This document shows, in pieces, positions 35,292-45,214 of a DNA stretch of 64,000 nucleotides. This stretch comes from GCA-002712045 sp028112705 (GTDB taxonomy: Bacteria > Pseudomonadota > Alphaproteobacteria > Rhodobacterales > Rhodobacteraceae), in the NCBI GenBank assembly GCA_028112705.1, contig JAOGYN010000006.1, forward strand, positions 1 through 64,000. Reading direction: 5' to 3'. The translations under genes were made by a program, and so were the position numbers. The stretch's first letter is position 1. Each line of letters opens with the position of its first letter. Under the pieces are notes generated by a model, which was not told the origin of the DNA, searched no databases, and was given only the letters and a program-made list of their open reading frames with translations.

Positions 35292-35465
35292 ATGAAAAAA
35301 GTACTATTAGCAGCTGTATTTTCGTTAGCAGCAATATCATTAAGTGCTGGTTCAATGGCAACACCAGAAATGGAAGAGCCTGTAGTCTCAGCTTCATCAT
35401 CAACAGGTACACCTATGCTTATTCTATTAGCACTGGCGATAGCAATTGGTGTTAGCACTAAATAA
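35292..35465 (+). CDS. 57-aa secreted/membrane microprotein
   Basis: A small protein with an N-terminal signal-like segment (MKKVLLAAVFSLAAISLSAG), a short acidic linker (TPEMEEPVVSAS) and a C-terminal hydrophobic helix (TPMLILLALAIAIGVSTK). The ATG at 35292 has GGAG six bases upstream; an in-frame TTG at 35280 precedes that site. The layout resembles a family of about 60-aa proteins in Rhodobacterales that databases sometimes mislabel as ferrochelatase because they lie near hemH. It is monocistronic, with a structured leader and a strong terminator, so it may be abundant. Its function is unknown. Confidence 0.75.
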   Translation: MKKVLLAAVFSLAAISLSAGSMATPEMEEPVVSASSSTGTPMLILLALAIAIGVSTK

Positions 35466-35477
35466 TATAATTAGAAT

Positions 35478-35511
35478 ATCAAAGAGCCTCATCCAAATGA
35501 GGCTCTTTGAT
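35478..35511. terminator. Strong hairpin terminator, probably bidirectional
   Basis: A perfect 15-bp stem, ATCAAAGAGCCTCAT / ATGAGGCTCTTTGAT, with the loop CCAA, placed 12 nt after the microprotein stop at 35465. The right side of the stem reads CTCTTTGATTAAAT, only weakly U-rich. It also lies just beyond the stop of the leftward SDR gene (35523), so it can serve both directions. Confidence 0.85.
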
Positions 35512-35522
35512 TAAATGATAAA

Positions 35523-36404
35523 TTATATAATAGTATCAATTTTTTTGAATTCTTGATTCAAGAGAGAACTTAATCCAATCTTATAATTGGAGTATTTTAA
35601 AACCACTCCAAGCTCATTCTTGATTTTTTTATTATCAACTCTTTTAGATTCAGCATAAAAACTTCTAGCCATTTCAGACATATCAGCTTCCAAAAAATCA
35701 ATTTCTGGGGGTATTTCTTTTTTTAACAATTTTGCAGCATAGCTCAAAACATCTTCTGGTGGTGCAGCTAAATCATCGCATACATTATAAATACCCACCA
35801 AGTTAGGCTTATTAATTGAAGCTAATAAAATCTGGGCAATATCATCTACGTGTATTCTACTAAATACTTGCCCCTTCTTTATTATTCTTTTTGCTGTACC
35901 AGCTAATACTTTTGAAAATGGTCCCCGCCCAAGGCCATAAATTCCAGCTAATCTAAATATATTTAAAGGAAGCGCACTTTCTTTTGCTAATTCTAACCAT
36001 TGTCTCTCAGCTAAGACCCGCTTAATTCCTCGTTCAGTGGTAGGTTTTAAAGGAGTGCTTTCATCCACCCATCCACCACTGTGATCTCCATAAACACCGG
36101 TAGTAGATAAATATCCAACCCACTTTAAATTCTTAGAACTTGCTATAACGTTACCATATTCTAAAAAAACTGGGTCTCCATCCTTATTAGGAGGAATAGA
36201 CAATAGAATATGAGTCGCATTTTTAATTTGGGAAACCAAATCTGTGCCTGGCCAAATAAAAGCTGTTACTTTGCGATTATTGATTACGCTAGATTTTTCT
36301 GAACCCCTGGTCGTTGCAAAAATTTCCCAATCATCAAGAGATAACAGTCTTTCAAGTGCGTGCGCTGAGTAACCATGTCCAAAACTTAGTAATTTATTAT
36401 TCAT
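35523..36404 (-). CDS. SDR-fold NAD(P)-dependent epimerase/oxidoreductase (YeeZ-like)
   Basis: An atypical SDR of 293 aa. The dinucleotide segment LLSFGHGYSAHALERLL is at the N-terminus, with TTRGSEKS following. A YLSTTGVYGDHSGGWVDESTPLKPT block and IFRLAGIYGLGRGPF resemble YeeZ-type epimerases. The substrate is unknown. It ends the operon GST-queG-SDR, overlapping queG by 4 nt (ATGA at 36401-36404). The hairpin terminator at 35478-35511 follows. Confidence 0.83.
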   Translation of the reverse strand: MNNKLLSFGHGYSAHALERLLSLDDWEIFATTRGSEKSSVINNRKVTAFIWPGTDLVSQIKNATHILLSIPPNKDGDPVFLEYGNVIASSKNLKWVGYLSTTGVYGDHSGGWVDESTPLKPTTERGIKRVLAERQWLELAKESALPLNIFRLAGIYGLGRGPFSKVLAGTAKRIIKKGQVFSRIHVDDIAQILLASINKPNLVGIYNVCDDLAAPPEDVLSYAAKLLKKEIPPEIDFLEADMSEMARSFYAESKRVDNKKIKNELGVVLKYSNYKIGLSSLLNQEFKKIDTII

Positions 36405-37438
36405 AACTTATTTAATCTTTCTACCGCCCACTTGGCTGCGTCCATTAATACATAATTTGTATCAATGAGATAGGACTCTAAATATGGAATTAATGAAGGA
36501 TCATTTGAATTCCCAATAGCGTAAATTACATTTCGAATGAATCTATCTCTTCCAATCCTTTTAATTGGTGATTTGCTAAAAAATGATCTGAATTCTTTTT
36601 CAGACAATTTTACAAGTTGTTTTAGTTCTGGCTCAATCAACTCATCTCGTGGGAGATATCCCATCTCATTGGCTGTCTTTGCAAATTTATTCCATGGGCA
36701 CACTGCCAAACAATCATCACATCCATAAATTCTATTTCCAATTAAAGACCGGTATTCAACATCTATTGGTCCATCATGCTCAATGGTTAGATATGATATA
36801 CAGCGCCTTGCATCCAACTGATAAGGTGCTGGAAAGGCGTTTGTAGGGCAAATATCCAAACAACTGCTACAACTACCACAATGGTCAATTTCTGGTGAGT
36901 CTTCCGGCAAAGTAACTGTAGTAAATATTGAACCCAAAAAAAACCAATTTCCTATCTCTCGGCTAACTAAATTGGTATGTTTTCCTTGCCAGCCTATACC
37001 TGCAGCTTGACCTAGTGGCTTTTCCATTACAGGAGCTGTATCAACAAAAACCTTTATTTCTGATCCCACCACTTCATTGATCAGCCAGCGACCAATTGAT
37101 TTTAAACGCTTTTTTATAATATCATGGTAATCACGATTACGAGCATAAACTGATATTGATCCTTTGTCTTTATGTGTTAAAAGTTTTAAAGGGTCTATTT
37201 CAGGAGTATAGCGATGAGCTAACATTATGATTGACTGCGTCTTAGGCCATAAAATTTTGGGATTTGATCGCCATGACTGTCGTGAATTAAGCCAATTCAT
37301 TTGACCATGATAATCATTTTTTAAAAAATTAGTTAATTTCTTAGGAGCGTCAGGGATAGCATCTGGTGAACAAATTCGACAAATATCAAATCCTTCTTTT
37401 ATCGACTTTTGTATTAATTTTTCTTTAAGAGAATTCAA
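36401..37438 (-). CDS. queG: Epoxyqueuosine reductase
   Basis: It reduces epoxyqueuosine to queuosine in tRNA, using cobalamin and two 4Fe-4S clusters. At 345 aa it has an N-terminal DUF1730/cobalamin domain (GRWLINEVVGSEIKVFVDTAPVMEKPLGQAAGIGWQGKH region). The clusters follow: CGSCSSCLDICPTNAF and CDDCLAVCPWNKFA. A short HEAT-like tail ends DAAKWAVERL. It overlaps both the GST and SDR genes by ATGA, so the three are co-translated. Confidence 0.95.
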   Translation of the reverse strand: MNSLKEKLIQKSIKEGFDICRICSPDAIPDAPKKLTNFLKNDYHGQMNWLNSRQSWRSNPKILWPKTQSIIMLAHRYTPEIDPLKLLTHKDKGSISVYARNRDYHDIIKKRLKSIGRWLINEVVGSEIKVFVDTAPVMEKPLGQAAGIGWQGKHTNLVSREIGNWFFLGSIFTTVTLPEDSPEIDHCGSCSSCLDICPTNAFPAPYQLDARRCISYLTIEHDGPIDVEYRSLIGNRIYGCDDCLAVCPWNKFAKTANEMGYLPRDELIEPELKQLVKLSEKEFRSFFSKSPIKRIGRDRFIRNVIYAIGNSNDPSLIPYLESYLIDTNYVLMDAAKWAVERLNKL

Positions 37439-38100
37439 AAATCAAGATCCACATAATGTATAGGTTGAGGGAACCCAGGTAAATGATCAGTGAGTAATGA
37501 CCTAAAAGCAGGTCTTGATTTTATTTTTGCATACCAATCCTTAACCAGTGAGCTCCTATCCCAATCCACATCACAGCTATAATCAAGAACAGAAAAATGT
37601 GCTGCTGCTGTAAAATCAGCCAAGCTCATATCATTCCCAGCTAACCATTTTCTGTTTTCAAGCAATTTTGACATGTAATCTATATGGAATTTAATATTCA
37701 GCATCCCTGATTTCACTTTTTTTGCCTCTGGAAAACCACCTCCAATAATTTTTTTTGTGATGCGTTCATAAAATAATTTACGAGTCACTTCCCTATTGAA
37801 TTTATCATCGAACCAAAACATTAATCTTCTTGCCTCTGCACGGCCCTCAGGGTCAACTGGAAGTAATTCAGAAACTGGATGTTTTTCATTCAAATACTCA
37901 CAGATTGCAGAAGATTCTGCTAAAGTAATATTTTTATTTTGTAAGACAGGAACTTGGCCAGATGGATTCAAAATAAGAAAGTCACTTCTTTTCTCCCAAT
38001 ATTTTTCTTCTATCAATTCAAATTCTAATTTTTTTTCTGATAATACCAATCTCACTTTTCTACAAAATGGAGAAAACGGTGCGTGATACAAACGAAACAT
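37435..38100 (-). CDS. Glutathione S-transferase family protein
   Basis: A protein of 221 aa with the thioredoxin-like GST N-domain (FRLYHAPFSPFCRKVRLVLSEKK, cis-Pro in SGQVPVLQNKNITLAESSAICEYL) and an all-helical C-domain (WLAGNDMSLADFTAAAHFSVLDY). The SPFCRK segment carries a Cys that could be catalytic, as in beta/omega-like GSTs. The substrate is unknown. I start it at the ATG at 38100 with AGGAT upstream; the preceding TTG is adjacent and in frame. It leads the operon with queG. Confidence 0.87.
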   Translation of the reverse strand: MFRLYHAPFSPFCRKVRLVLSEKKLEFELIEEKYWEKRSDFLILNPSGQVPVLQNKNITLAESSAICEYLNEKHPVSELLPVDPEGRAEARRLMFWFDDKFNREVTRKLFYERITKKIIGGGFPEAKKVKSGMLNIKFHIDYMSKLLENRKWLAGNDMSLADFTAAAHFSVLDYSCDVDWDRSSLVKDWYAKIKSRPAFRSLLTDHLPGFPQPIHYVDLDF

Positions 38101-38218
38101 CAATTAAATCCTAGATAATTTAAAACAAATTTAACCTTCGTATGTAATGAAGATCAATCCTGAATATACATGTTATTTAAAATCTAGTTATATTAAAAAC
38201 CATTTTTAAAAACAATTA

Positions 38219-41200
38219 TTATGCCCTGACGTTTGATTCACCCACATTTAGCGAAATTGGGAAAGGTATATGAGTTAACATTTCTTTTGGACATATTTGT
38301 AAAAAGGCCATTTTTTCAATTTCCCAGTTATCTAAAATATTTGAACCTTTCACACTACCAGTTTCTCTTACGTGTTCTTCAATTAGAACCTTCAGTTGGT
38401 CTACCCAATAATCAACCAATAAATCAGCTATAACTAAAGTTTCTAAGTTGATTTGCAGTTTTGCTATTTTTTGAGGATCATAAATATAAGCCATTCCACC
38501 AGTCATACCTGCTCCAAAATTTGAACCAATTGAGCCAAGAATTACTGCGATTCCACCAGTCATGTATTCACAACCATTAGTACCGCACCCTTCAATAACC
38601 ACATGTGCTCCAGAATTTCTAACAGCAAATCGCTCACCAGCACGGCCAGAAGCAAATAACTTTCCATCAGTCGCACCATACAAAACAGTGTTTCCAATTA
38701 TAGTATTATTATGGGGAATTAATAAAGATGACACATGAGGTTTTATTGTAATTATACCTCCCGAAAGTCCTTTACCTACGTAATCATTTGATTCACCAGT
38801 AACTTCAATTTTTATACCCGAAACAAGAAAAGCTCCTAATGATTGGCCTGCAGATCCCGTTAATTTGAGGGTTAATTGGTTAGATTGAAGTTCATTATTC
38901 ATTCCAAATTTATTAACTACATGACTAGAAGCTCTTGTGCCTATTGTTCGATCAGTATTTTTTACTGCATAAGATAATTGCATTTTTTCACCATATTGAA
39001 AAAATCTAGCAGCATCATTGATAACTTGAATATCTAAAGTATCATCAACTTCTGTCCTATTTCGCGATCGATTTAAATGTGCTTCCTTTGCACCATCAAC
39101 CATTATTAACATTGGATTTAAATCCAAATCATCCAAATGAGCAGAGCCTCTACTCACTTGGTGTAACAAGTCAACTCGCCCCACCACTTCATCTAACGAA
39201 TGCGCTCCTATGCTGGCAAGTATCTCCTGAACTTCCTGGGCATAAAAGGTTATTAAATGTACTACTTTTTCTGCTGAACCAGAAAATTTATCTCTAAGTT
39301 TTTCGTCCTGTGTACAAACTCCAACTGGACAGGTGTTTGATTGGCATTGACGAACCATGATACAACCCATCGCAATTAAAGCAGCTGTTCCTATACCAAA
39401 CTCTTCCGCTCCCATCATCGCCGCCATTACTATATCACGACCTGTTCGCAATCCACCGTCTGTTCTCAAGGTTATCCGCTCACGCAGATTATTCATTGAC
39501 AACACTTGATGCGCTTCAGTTAATCCCATTTCCCATGGCAACCCAGCATATTTAATTGACGTGGCTGGTGAGGCTCCAGTTCCACCATTATGTCCAGATA
39601 TTAAAATTATATCTGCTTTTGCTTTAGCAACACCCGCCGCAATAGTACCAACCCCACTCGCTGCTACCAACTTTACCGTAACTTTACACACTGGGTTAAT
39701 CTGCTTGAGATCATAAATTAGTTGTGCCAAATCCTCGATAGAATAGATATCATGATGTGGGGGAGGGGAAATTAATGTTACACCTTTTGTACTATGCCTT
39801 AATCTGGCAATTAGTTCAGTAACTTTTATCCCAGGAAGTTGTCCACCCTCGCCTGGTTTGGCACCCTGAGCTACTTTTATTTCTAATTCCTCACATCGAT
39901 TCAAATATTCTGCAGTCACACCAAAACGACCAGATGCAACTTGCTTTATTTTAGCAGAAGGATTGTCACCGTTTGGATCAGGGTAAAAATGTTGGGGATC
40001 TTCACCACCCTCACCACTATCAGATTTAGCCCCAATCCTATTCATTGCTATGTTTAAAGTTTTATGAGCTTCTGGTGAAAGAGCACCCAAAGACATTCCT
40101 GGTGTAACAAAGCGCTTTCGAATAGATGTTATACTTTCCACAGCGTCTAATGGAATTGGATCTCTTAAAGATTTTATATCTAATAAATCTCTCAAATGAA
40201 TAGGTGGGTTTGATTGCATTTTTTTTGAATATTGCTTCCACAAATCAAAAGACCCTTTTTGACATGCCGCCTGCATTAAATGCATCGTTTGAGCTTCCCA
40301 AGCATGTTTTTCACCGCTTTGACGAGATTTGTAAAATCCGCCAATAGGTAAAATATCTTGCCCCAGACTCCAGCCTTTTGTGTGAATTTCAACAACTTTC
40401 TTCTGTATGCCGGTAATTCCAATTCCAGAAATTCGACTCTGCATTCCTGGAAAATACTCCGCCACCATCGATCGCGACAAGCCAACAGCCTCAAAATTTA
40501 ATCCCCCTCGATATGAGGAAATTATTGAAATTCCCATCTTTGCCATAATTTTCAACAGACCTTGATCAATTGCAGCCTGATATCTCTTAATATTTTCTGT
40601 AATGGTACCTTGGAGTAACTTACGGGACACCCTGTCAGCTATGCTATCCTGTGCCAAATAAGCATTAACTGTCGTTGCCCCAGATCCAATCAAAACTGCG
40701 AAATAATGTGGATCAATACACTCAGCAGATTGCACATTTAACGAGCAAAAGGTTCTTAATCCCTGCTTTGTTAACCACGAATGGATAGCGGATGTGGCTA
40801 AAATCATTGGAACAGCAATTCTATTGGCACTTTGCATTTTGTCGGTCAATATCAAATGGCCAGCCCCTGAGCGAATTGCATCCTCTGCCTCAACTTTCAA
40901 TCGATCCAATGATTTGGAAAGAGCGTTTACTCCCAATCCGGCATCAAAAGAGCAATCAATAGTGATAGCATCCTCTCCAAAAATATTAATCATTTTTGAA
41001 AATTTTGCATTACCTACAAACGGGCTATCCAAAACAAGTATTTCAGTTTGGCTACTATCTTGATCTAAAACATTCTTTAAATTTCCAAATCTAGTTTTTA
41101 AACTCATAACCCGATTTTCTCTCAAGCTGTCTATTGGTGGATTTGTAACTTGGGAAAAGTTTTGGCGGAAATAATGAGATAATGGACGGTATTGTTTGGA

Positions 41201-42751
41201 AAGAACAGCTGATGGAGTGTCATCACCCATAGAAGCGAGCGTTTCTTTTCCATCTTCAGCCATGGGAGCAAGTATAGTTTCTAAATCTTCAATAGAATAA
41301 CCAGCAGCCATTTGACGGTGACGTAATTCTTTACCAAAAAAGCATTGGAATTCTTTACCTTTAGTTACTTTTTCCAAATCAATAATTTTACTTGCCCAAT
41401 CGTCAAATGGTGCAGAATTAGCTAATTCATTTTTCAGATCTCTATCATGCAAAAGTATTCCTCTATCCAAATCTACCGCAATCATCTCACCCGGACCTAA
41501 TGCGCCCTTCTCAATAACCTCACTCTCATTAACTGAAACCATTCCTGCTTCTGAGCCAGCAATCAGTAATCCATCTCCAGTGACAACGTAACGCATTGGC
41601 CTAAGGCCACTTCGATCAAGACCAGCAGCAACCCACCGCCCATCAGTCATTGCAATGGCTGCTGGACCATCCCATGGCTCCATAACAGAATTACAATATG
41701 CATACATGTTTTGCCATTTTTTTGGCATCTCTGCGGTTAACTTAGACCAACTTTCTGGAATCATCATGGTCTTTGCCATTGGTGCGTTTCTTCCACCCCT
41801 AACCATCATTTCAAAAACTGCGTCTAATGCAGCAGAATCAGAAGAACCAGCTGAAATAATAGGTTTTATATCCTCTGCATAATTGCCAAATGTCGCGCCA
41901 GCCATGCGAATTTCATGGCTTTTCATCCAATTTAAATTTCCTTTAAAAGTATTAATTTCACCATTATGAGCTAACATTCTGAATGGTTGTGCAAGCCACC
42001 ACTGTGGAAAAGTATTAGTTGAATATCGCTGATGGTATATGGCAAATGTACTTTGAAACCGCTCGTCTTGAAGATCGGGATAAAATTCAGCAACTTGTTC
42101 AGCAAGCATCATCCCTTTGTAGATTATTGATCTACAACTTAGTGAAGCAACATATAAGTCTTTCATACCAAGTGCTTGCTTTTCAATCCGTCGGCGAATA
42201 ACATAAAGCTCTCGCTCAAATGTCTCTTCTTCAACTCCTTTAGAGTTAGAAATTAAGATTTGCTCAATTTCTGGACGAGTTAAATTCGCTTTTTCTCCAA
42301 GACAGGAAACTTTAACAGGAACATGGCGCCAACCATAAATTGAGTAACCCATTTTTAGGATCTCAGATTCGATAATAGTCCGGCAAGCTTCTTGTGCCCC
42401 AAAATCAATTCTAGGTAAAAAAACCATTCCAACTGCTATTAATTCATTCATTTTGGGCTCATGCCCTGTTCTACGAATTTGATCATAAAAAAATGGAACA
42501 GGGATTTGCAGATGGATGCCAGCACCATCTCCTGTTTTACCATCTGCATCTACCGCACCACGATGCCAAACAGCTTTTAAAGCATTGATACCATTTTCAA
42601 CGACTTTCCTTGATGGTTTAGCGTTTATTGAAACAACCAAACCAACTCCACAAGAAGAATGCTCATCCTCTTCAGTATACATACCGTACTGAGATACATA
42701 TTTTCTCATTGATTCTTGATTAGAAACCCAGTTTTTTTTATTTTTTTTCAT
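38219..42751 (-). CDS. gltB: Glutamate synthase (NADPH) large subunit
   Basis: The large subunit of GOGAT, which makes two glutamates from glutamine and 2-oxoglutarate. It is about 1510 aa. A propeptide of about 33 residues precedes the nucleophile Cys34 (HSSCGVGLV) of the class II amidotransferase domain. The central and FMN domains follow (GEGGEDPQHF, GHNGGTGASPATSIKYAGLPWE). The 3Fe-4S cluster is CIMVRQCQSNTCPVGVC, and the C-terminal beta-helix (GTNGCEYMTGGIAVILG) closes the protein. I use the ATG at 42751, 4 nt after the gltD stop; a TTG at 42769 would overlap gltD. Confidence 0.96.
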   Translation of the reverse strand: MKKNKKNWVSNQESMRKYVSQYGMYTEEDEHSSCGVGLVVSINAKPSRKVVENGINALKAVWHRGAVDADGKTGDGAGIHLQIPVPFFYDQIRRTGHEPKMNELIAVGMVFLPRIDFGAQEACRTIIESEILKMGYSIYGWRHVPVKVSCLGEKANLTRPEIEQILISNSKGVEEETFERELYVIRRRIEKQALGMKDLYVASLSCRSIIYKGMMLAEQVAEFYPDLQDERFQSTFAIYHQRYSTNTFPQWWLAQPFRMLAHNGEINTFKGNLNWMKSHEIRMAGATFGNYAEDIKPIISAGSSDSAALDAVFEMMVRGGRNAPMAKTMMIPESWSKLTAEMPKKWQNMYAYCNSVMEPWDGPAAIAMTDGRWVAAGLDRSGLRPMRYVVTGDGLLIAGSEAGMVSVNESEVIEKGALGPGEMIAVDLDRGILLHDRDLKNELANSAPFDDWASKIIDLEKVTKGKEFQCFFGKELRHRQMAAGYSIEDLETILAPMAEDGKETLASMGDDTPSAVLSKQYRPLSHYFRQNFSQVTNPPIDSLRENRVMSLKTRFGNLKNVLDQDSSQTEILVLDSPFVGNAKFSKMINIFGEDAITIDCSFDAGLGVNALSKSLDRLKVEAEDAIRSGAGHLILTDKMQSANRIAVPMILATSAIHSWLTKQGLRTFCSLNVQSAECIDPHYFAVLIGSGATTVNAYLAQDSIADRVSRKLLQGTITENIKRYQAAIDQGLLKIMAKMGISIISSYRGGLNFEAVGLSRSMVAEYFPGMQSRISGIGITGIQKKVVEIHTKGWSLGQDILPIGGFYKSRQSGEKHAWEAQTMHLMQAACQKGSFDLWKQYSKKMQSNPPIHLRDLLDIKSLRDPIPLDAVESITSIRKRFVTPGMSLGALSPEAHKTLNIAMNRIGAKSDSGEGGEDPQHFYPDPNGDNPSAKIKQVASGRFGVTAEYLNRCEELEIKVAQGAKPGEGGQLPGIKVTELIARLRHSTKGVTLISPPPHHDIYSIEDLAQLIYDLKQINPVCKVTVKLVAASGVGTIAAGVAKAKADIILISGHNGGTGASPATSIKYAGLPWEMGLTEAHQVLSMNNLRERITLRTDGGLRTGRDIVMAAMMGAEEFGIGTAALIAMGCIMVRQCQSNTCPVGVCTQDEKLRDKFSGSAEKVVHLITFYAQEVQEILASIGAHSLDEVVGRVDLLHQVSRGSAHLDDLDLNPMLIMVDGAKEAHLNRSRNRTEVDDTLDIQVINDAARFFQYGEKMQLSYAVKNTDRTIGTRASSHVVNKFGMNNELQSNQLTLKLTGSAGQSLGAFLVSGIKIEVTGESNDYVGKGLSGGIITIKPHVSSLLIPHNNTIIGNTVLYGATDGKLFASGRAGERFAVRNSGAHVVIEGCGTNGCEYMTGGIAVILGSIGSNFGAGMTGGMAYIYDPQKIAKLQINLETLVIADLLVDYWVDQLKVLIEEHVRETGSVKGSNILDNWEIEKMAFLQICPKEMLTHIPFPISLNVGESNVRA

Positions 42752-42755
42752 CTTT

Positions 42756-44192
42756 TTACTCAGCTGCAATATTTAATGACGTGTTAAGTTTATGAATTAT
42801 ATTTTCAGCAACCTCTTGTCCGTCTTTAATTGCCCATACAACCAATGATGCACCTCTAGAAATATCTCCTATCGCAAAAACATTTTTTTTATTTGTTGAA
42901 TGAGTTCGAAAATCAGTTTTGATTGTACCCCAACGAGTAGTTTCAAGCTCCGGATAGTCCCATAAAGATTTAATATCCTCAGGATCAAATCCTAAAGCTT
43001 TTATTACAACATCAGTTTCCTCAATATAAGTTGAATCCTCAATCTCTTCTGGAAATTGTCTCCCTGTCTCATCAGCTAACCCAAGTCGCATATTAGAAAC
43101 TCGTACACCACTAACAACTTCACTTCCTATAAACCCTGTTGGAGATGATAGCCAAACAAACTCAACTCCTTCTTCTTCAGCATTCTGGACTTCTCGTTGG
43201 GAGCCAGGCATATTATTGCGGTCCCGTCGATAAAGACATTTGACCGACTTTGCCCCTTGCCGGACAGCAGTTCTCACACAATCCATTGCGGTATCTCCAC
43301 CACCAATAACGACAACTTTTTTTCCCTTTAAGTTTAATTTACCATTATCAAAGTCAATTACTTTATCGCCAAAACCTTTGCGATTAGATGCGGATAAATA
43401 ATCTAATGCCTTAACCATATTTACCATATTTGTAGAATTTTGGTTAAGCTCACGAGATTTATAAACTCCTGTAGCAATTATTGTCGCATAATGGGTTTTT
43501 TCAATTTGATCAAATGAGATGTCCTTGCCAACACAACAGTTTAATTGAAAATCAACGCCACTCTCTTCTAACTGCTTTACTCTTCGAATAACCACATCTT
43601 TTTCCAACTTAAATCCAGGAATACCGTAAGTCATTAGGCCACCAGCTCTATCATACCTATCAAAAATCGTTACTTGTACTCCGCCTTGGCGTAAAATAGC
43701 CGCTGCCGCTAATCCACCTGGTCCAGCACCAATGATAGCAACTTTTTCAGGTCGCTCAATATTTGGAATTATTGGTTTTATCCAACCTTTTTTCCAAGCC
43801 GTGTCAGTAATATATTTCTCAATTGAGCCTATTGTTACTGTGCCATGACCAGATTTCTCTATAACACAATTTCCTTCGCATAGACGATCTTGGGGGCAAA
43901 TCCGGCCACAAATTTCAGGAAATGCATTAGTATCCTGACTTAATTCATATGCTTCTTTTAATCTTCCTTGTGTAGTTAATCTAAGCCAATCAGGAATATT
44001 ATTGTGAAGTGGGCAATGAGATTGACAGTAAGGTACGCCACATTGACTACACCTACTTGCTTGGTCATTAGCTTTTTCCTCAGGGTAGTCCTGATAAATT
44101 TCACTAAAGTCATTCGTTCTGCCTTGAGAAACCCGTTTTACTGGCATTTCTAAATCAATATTTATAAATTTTAGCATCGGATCAGTAGACAT
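42756..44192 (-). CDS. gltD: Glutamate synthase (NADPH) small subunit
   Basis: It passes electrons from NADPH to GltB. At 478 aa the N-terminal Fe-S domain has CSQCGVPYCQSHCPLHNNIPDW and CGRICPQDRLCEGNCV. Then comes the FAD domain (IIGAGPGGLAAAAILRQGG), MTYGIPGFKLEKDVV, and the NADPH domain (VVIGGGDTAMDCVRTAVRQGA), ending AIGDISRGASLVVWAIKDGQ. It precedes gltB on the same strand with 4 nt between them. It is divergent from uppP over 182 nt, in which I recognise no regulatory site. Confidence 0.96.
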   Translation of the reverse strand: MSTDPMLKFINIDLEMPVKRVSQGRTNDFSEIYQDYPEEKANDQASRCSQCGVPYCQSHCPLHNNIPDWLRLTTQGRLKEAYELSQDTNAFPEICGRICPQDRLCEGNCVIEKSGHGTVTIGSIEKYITDTAWKKGWIKPIIPNIERPEKVAIIGAGPGGLAAAAILRQGGVQVTIFDRYDRAGGLMTYGIPGFKLEKDVVIRRVKQLEESGVDFQLNCCVGKDISFDQIEKTHYATIIATGVYKSRELNQNSTNMVNMVKALDYLSASNRKGFGDKVIDFDNGKLNLKGKKVVVIGGGDTAMDCVRTAVRQGAKSVKCLYRRDRNNMPGSQREVQNAEEEGVEFVWLSSPTGFIGSEVVSGVRVSNMRLGLADETGRQFPEEIEDSTYIEETDVVIKALGFDPEDIKSLWDYPELETTRWGTIKTDFRTHSTNKKNVFAIGDISRGASLVVWAIKDGQEVAENIIHKLNTSLNIAAE

Positions 44193-44374
44193 TTGGGCTC
44201 TTTTTTTGACTTGAATAATCTTTTTACAGTATAAATATAAAAAAATAAAGTAAATAATGGAAAGATTACTGACCTATTTGGCATATATATTCAAATTATT
44301 ATACATATCATTGGCCGTATATTAAAATTTATGGCAGTATTACTGACATATAGTGCTTAATAGATTATCAAGTT

Positions 44375-45214
44375 ATGGTACCGTCGTACGAATCGTTGGA
44401 TACAAAATCATTGACCTTTTACCACTTACTTTCATTAGCATTAATCCAAGGGATTACTGAGTTTTTGCCTATATCGTCTTCTGGGCACTTAATTCTTTTA
44501 CCAAGCTTTACGAATTTTCCTGATCAGGGCCTTTTGATTGATGTTTCAGTTCATGTGGGGACGCTACTAGCCGTTATTATATATTTTTTTAGAGACAGCC
44601 TATCAATTTTAAAGGGATTTTCTGATTTGGCGACTGGAAACAGACACTCTGTGCCAGCACAGCTTACGAAGTTTCTAATTTGGGCTACTATACCAGTTAT
44701 TATATTAGGTTTAATTTTAAAAATAACTGATATTATTGATCTTCTAAGGAATATAAAAGTAATAGGTTGGACAATGATAATCTTTGGGGTTTTTCTATAC
44801 TTGGCTGACCGCTTTAGTTTTAGTAAGAAAATTAATCTAAACTACAGCATAAAAGAAGCACTCATTATGGGGCTTTGGCAATCTGTGGCTTTAATTCCTG
44901 GAACCTCAAGATCTGGCGCCACAATAACTGCCGCTCGAATACTTGGATATAAACGAAAAAGCGCTGCAAGAATTGCAATGTTGATGTCAATCCCAACAAT
45001 TCTGGCTTCTGGGTCATTAGAAATAATTGATGTATGGCACAAAGTAGATTTTAATCATTTCAATGACGCCATAATAGTAATTTGCCTTAGTTTTATCTTC
45101 GCTTTTTTAACGTTAACTATTATGATGCGATTATTGAACTCAATAAGCTTCACACCTTATGTAATTTATCGAATATTATTAGGAGTATTATTATTGGCAA
45201 TTGCCTATAATTAA
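44375..45214 (+). CDS. uppP: Undecaprenyl-diphosphate phosphatase
   Basis: An inner-membrane enzyme that dephosphorylates undecaprenyl diphosphate to recycle the cell-wall lipid carrier. At 279 aa and about eight membrane helices it carries the two signature regions: ALIQGITEFLPISSSGHLIL near residue 25, and ALIPGTSRSGATITAARILG near residue 175. The ATG at 44375 lacks a clear SD; a TTG at 44411 gives a start closer to the family's. Its stop overlaps the convergent NDUFA9-like gene by 4 nt. Confidence 0.95.
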   Translation: MVPSYESLDTKSLTFYHLLSLALIQGITEFLPISSSGHLILLPSFTNFPDQGLLIDVSVHVGTLLAVIIYFFRDSLSILKGFSDLATGNRHSVPAQLTKFLIWATIPVIILGLILKITDIIDLLRNIKVIGWTMIIFGVFLYLADRFSFSKKINLNYSIKEALIMGLWQSVALIPGTSRSGATITAARILGYKRKSAARIAMLMSIPTILASGSLEIIDVWHKVDFNHFNDAIIVICLSFIFAFLTLTIMMRLLNSISFTPYVIYRILLGVLLLAIAYN

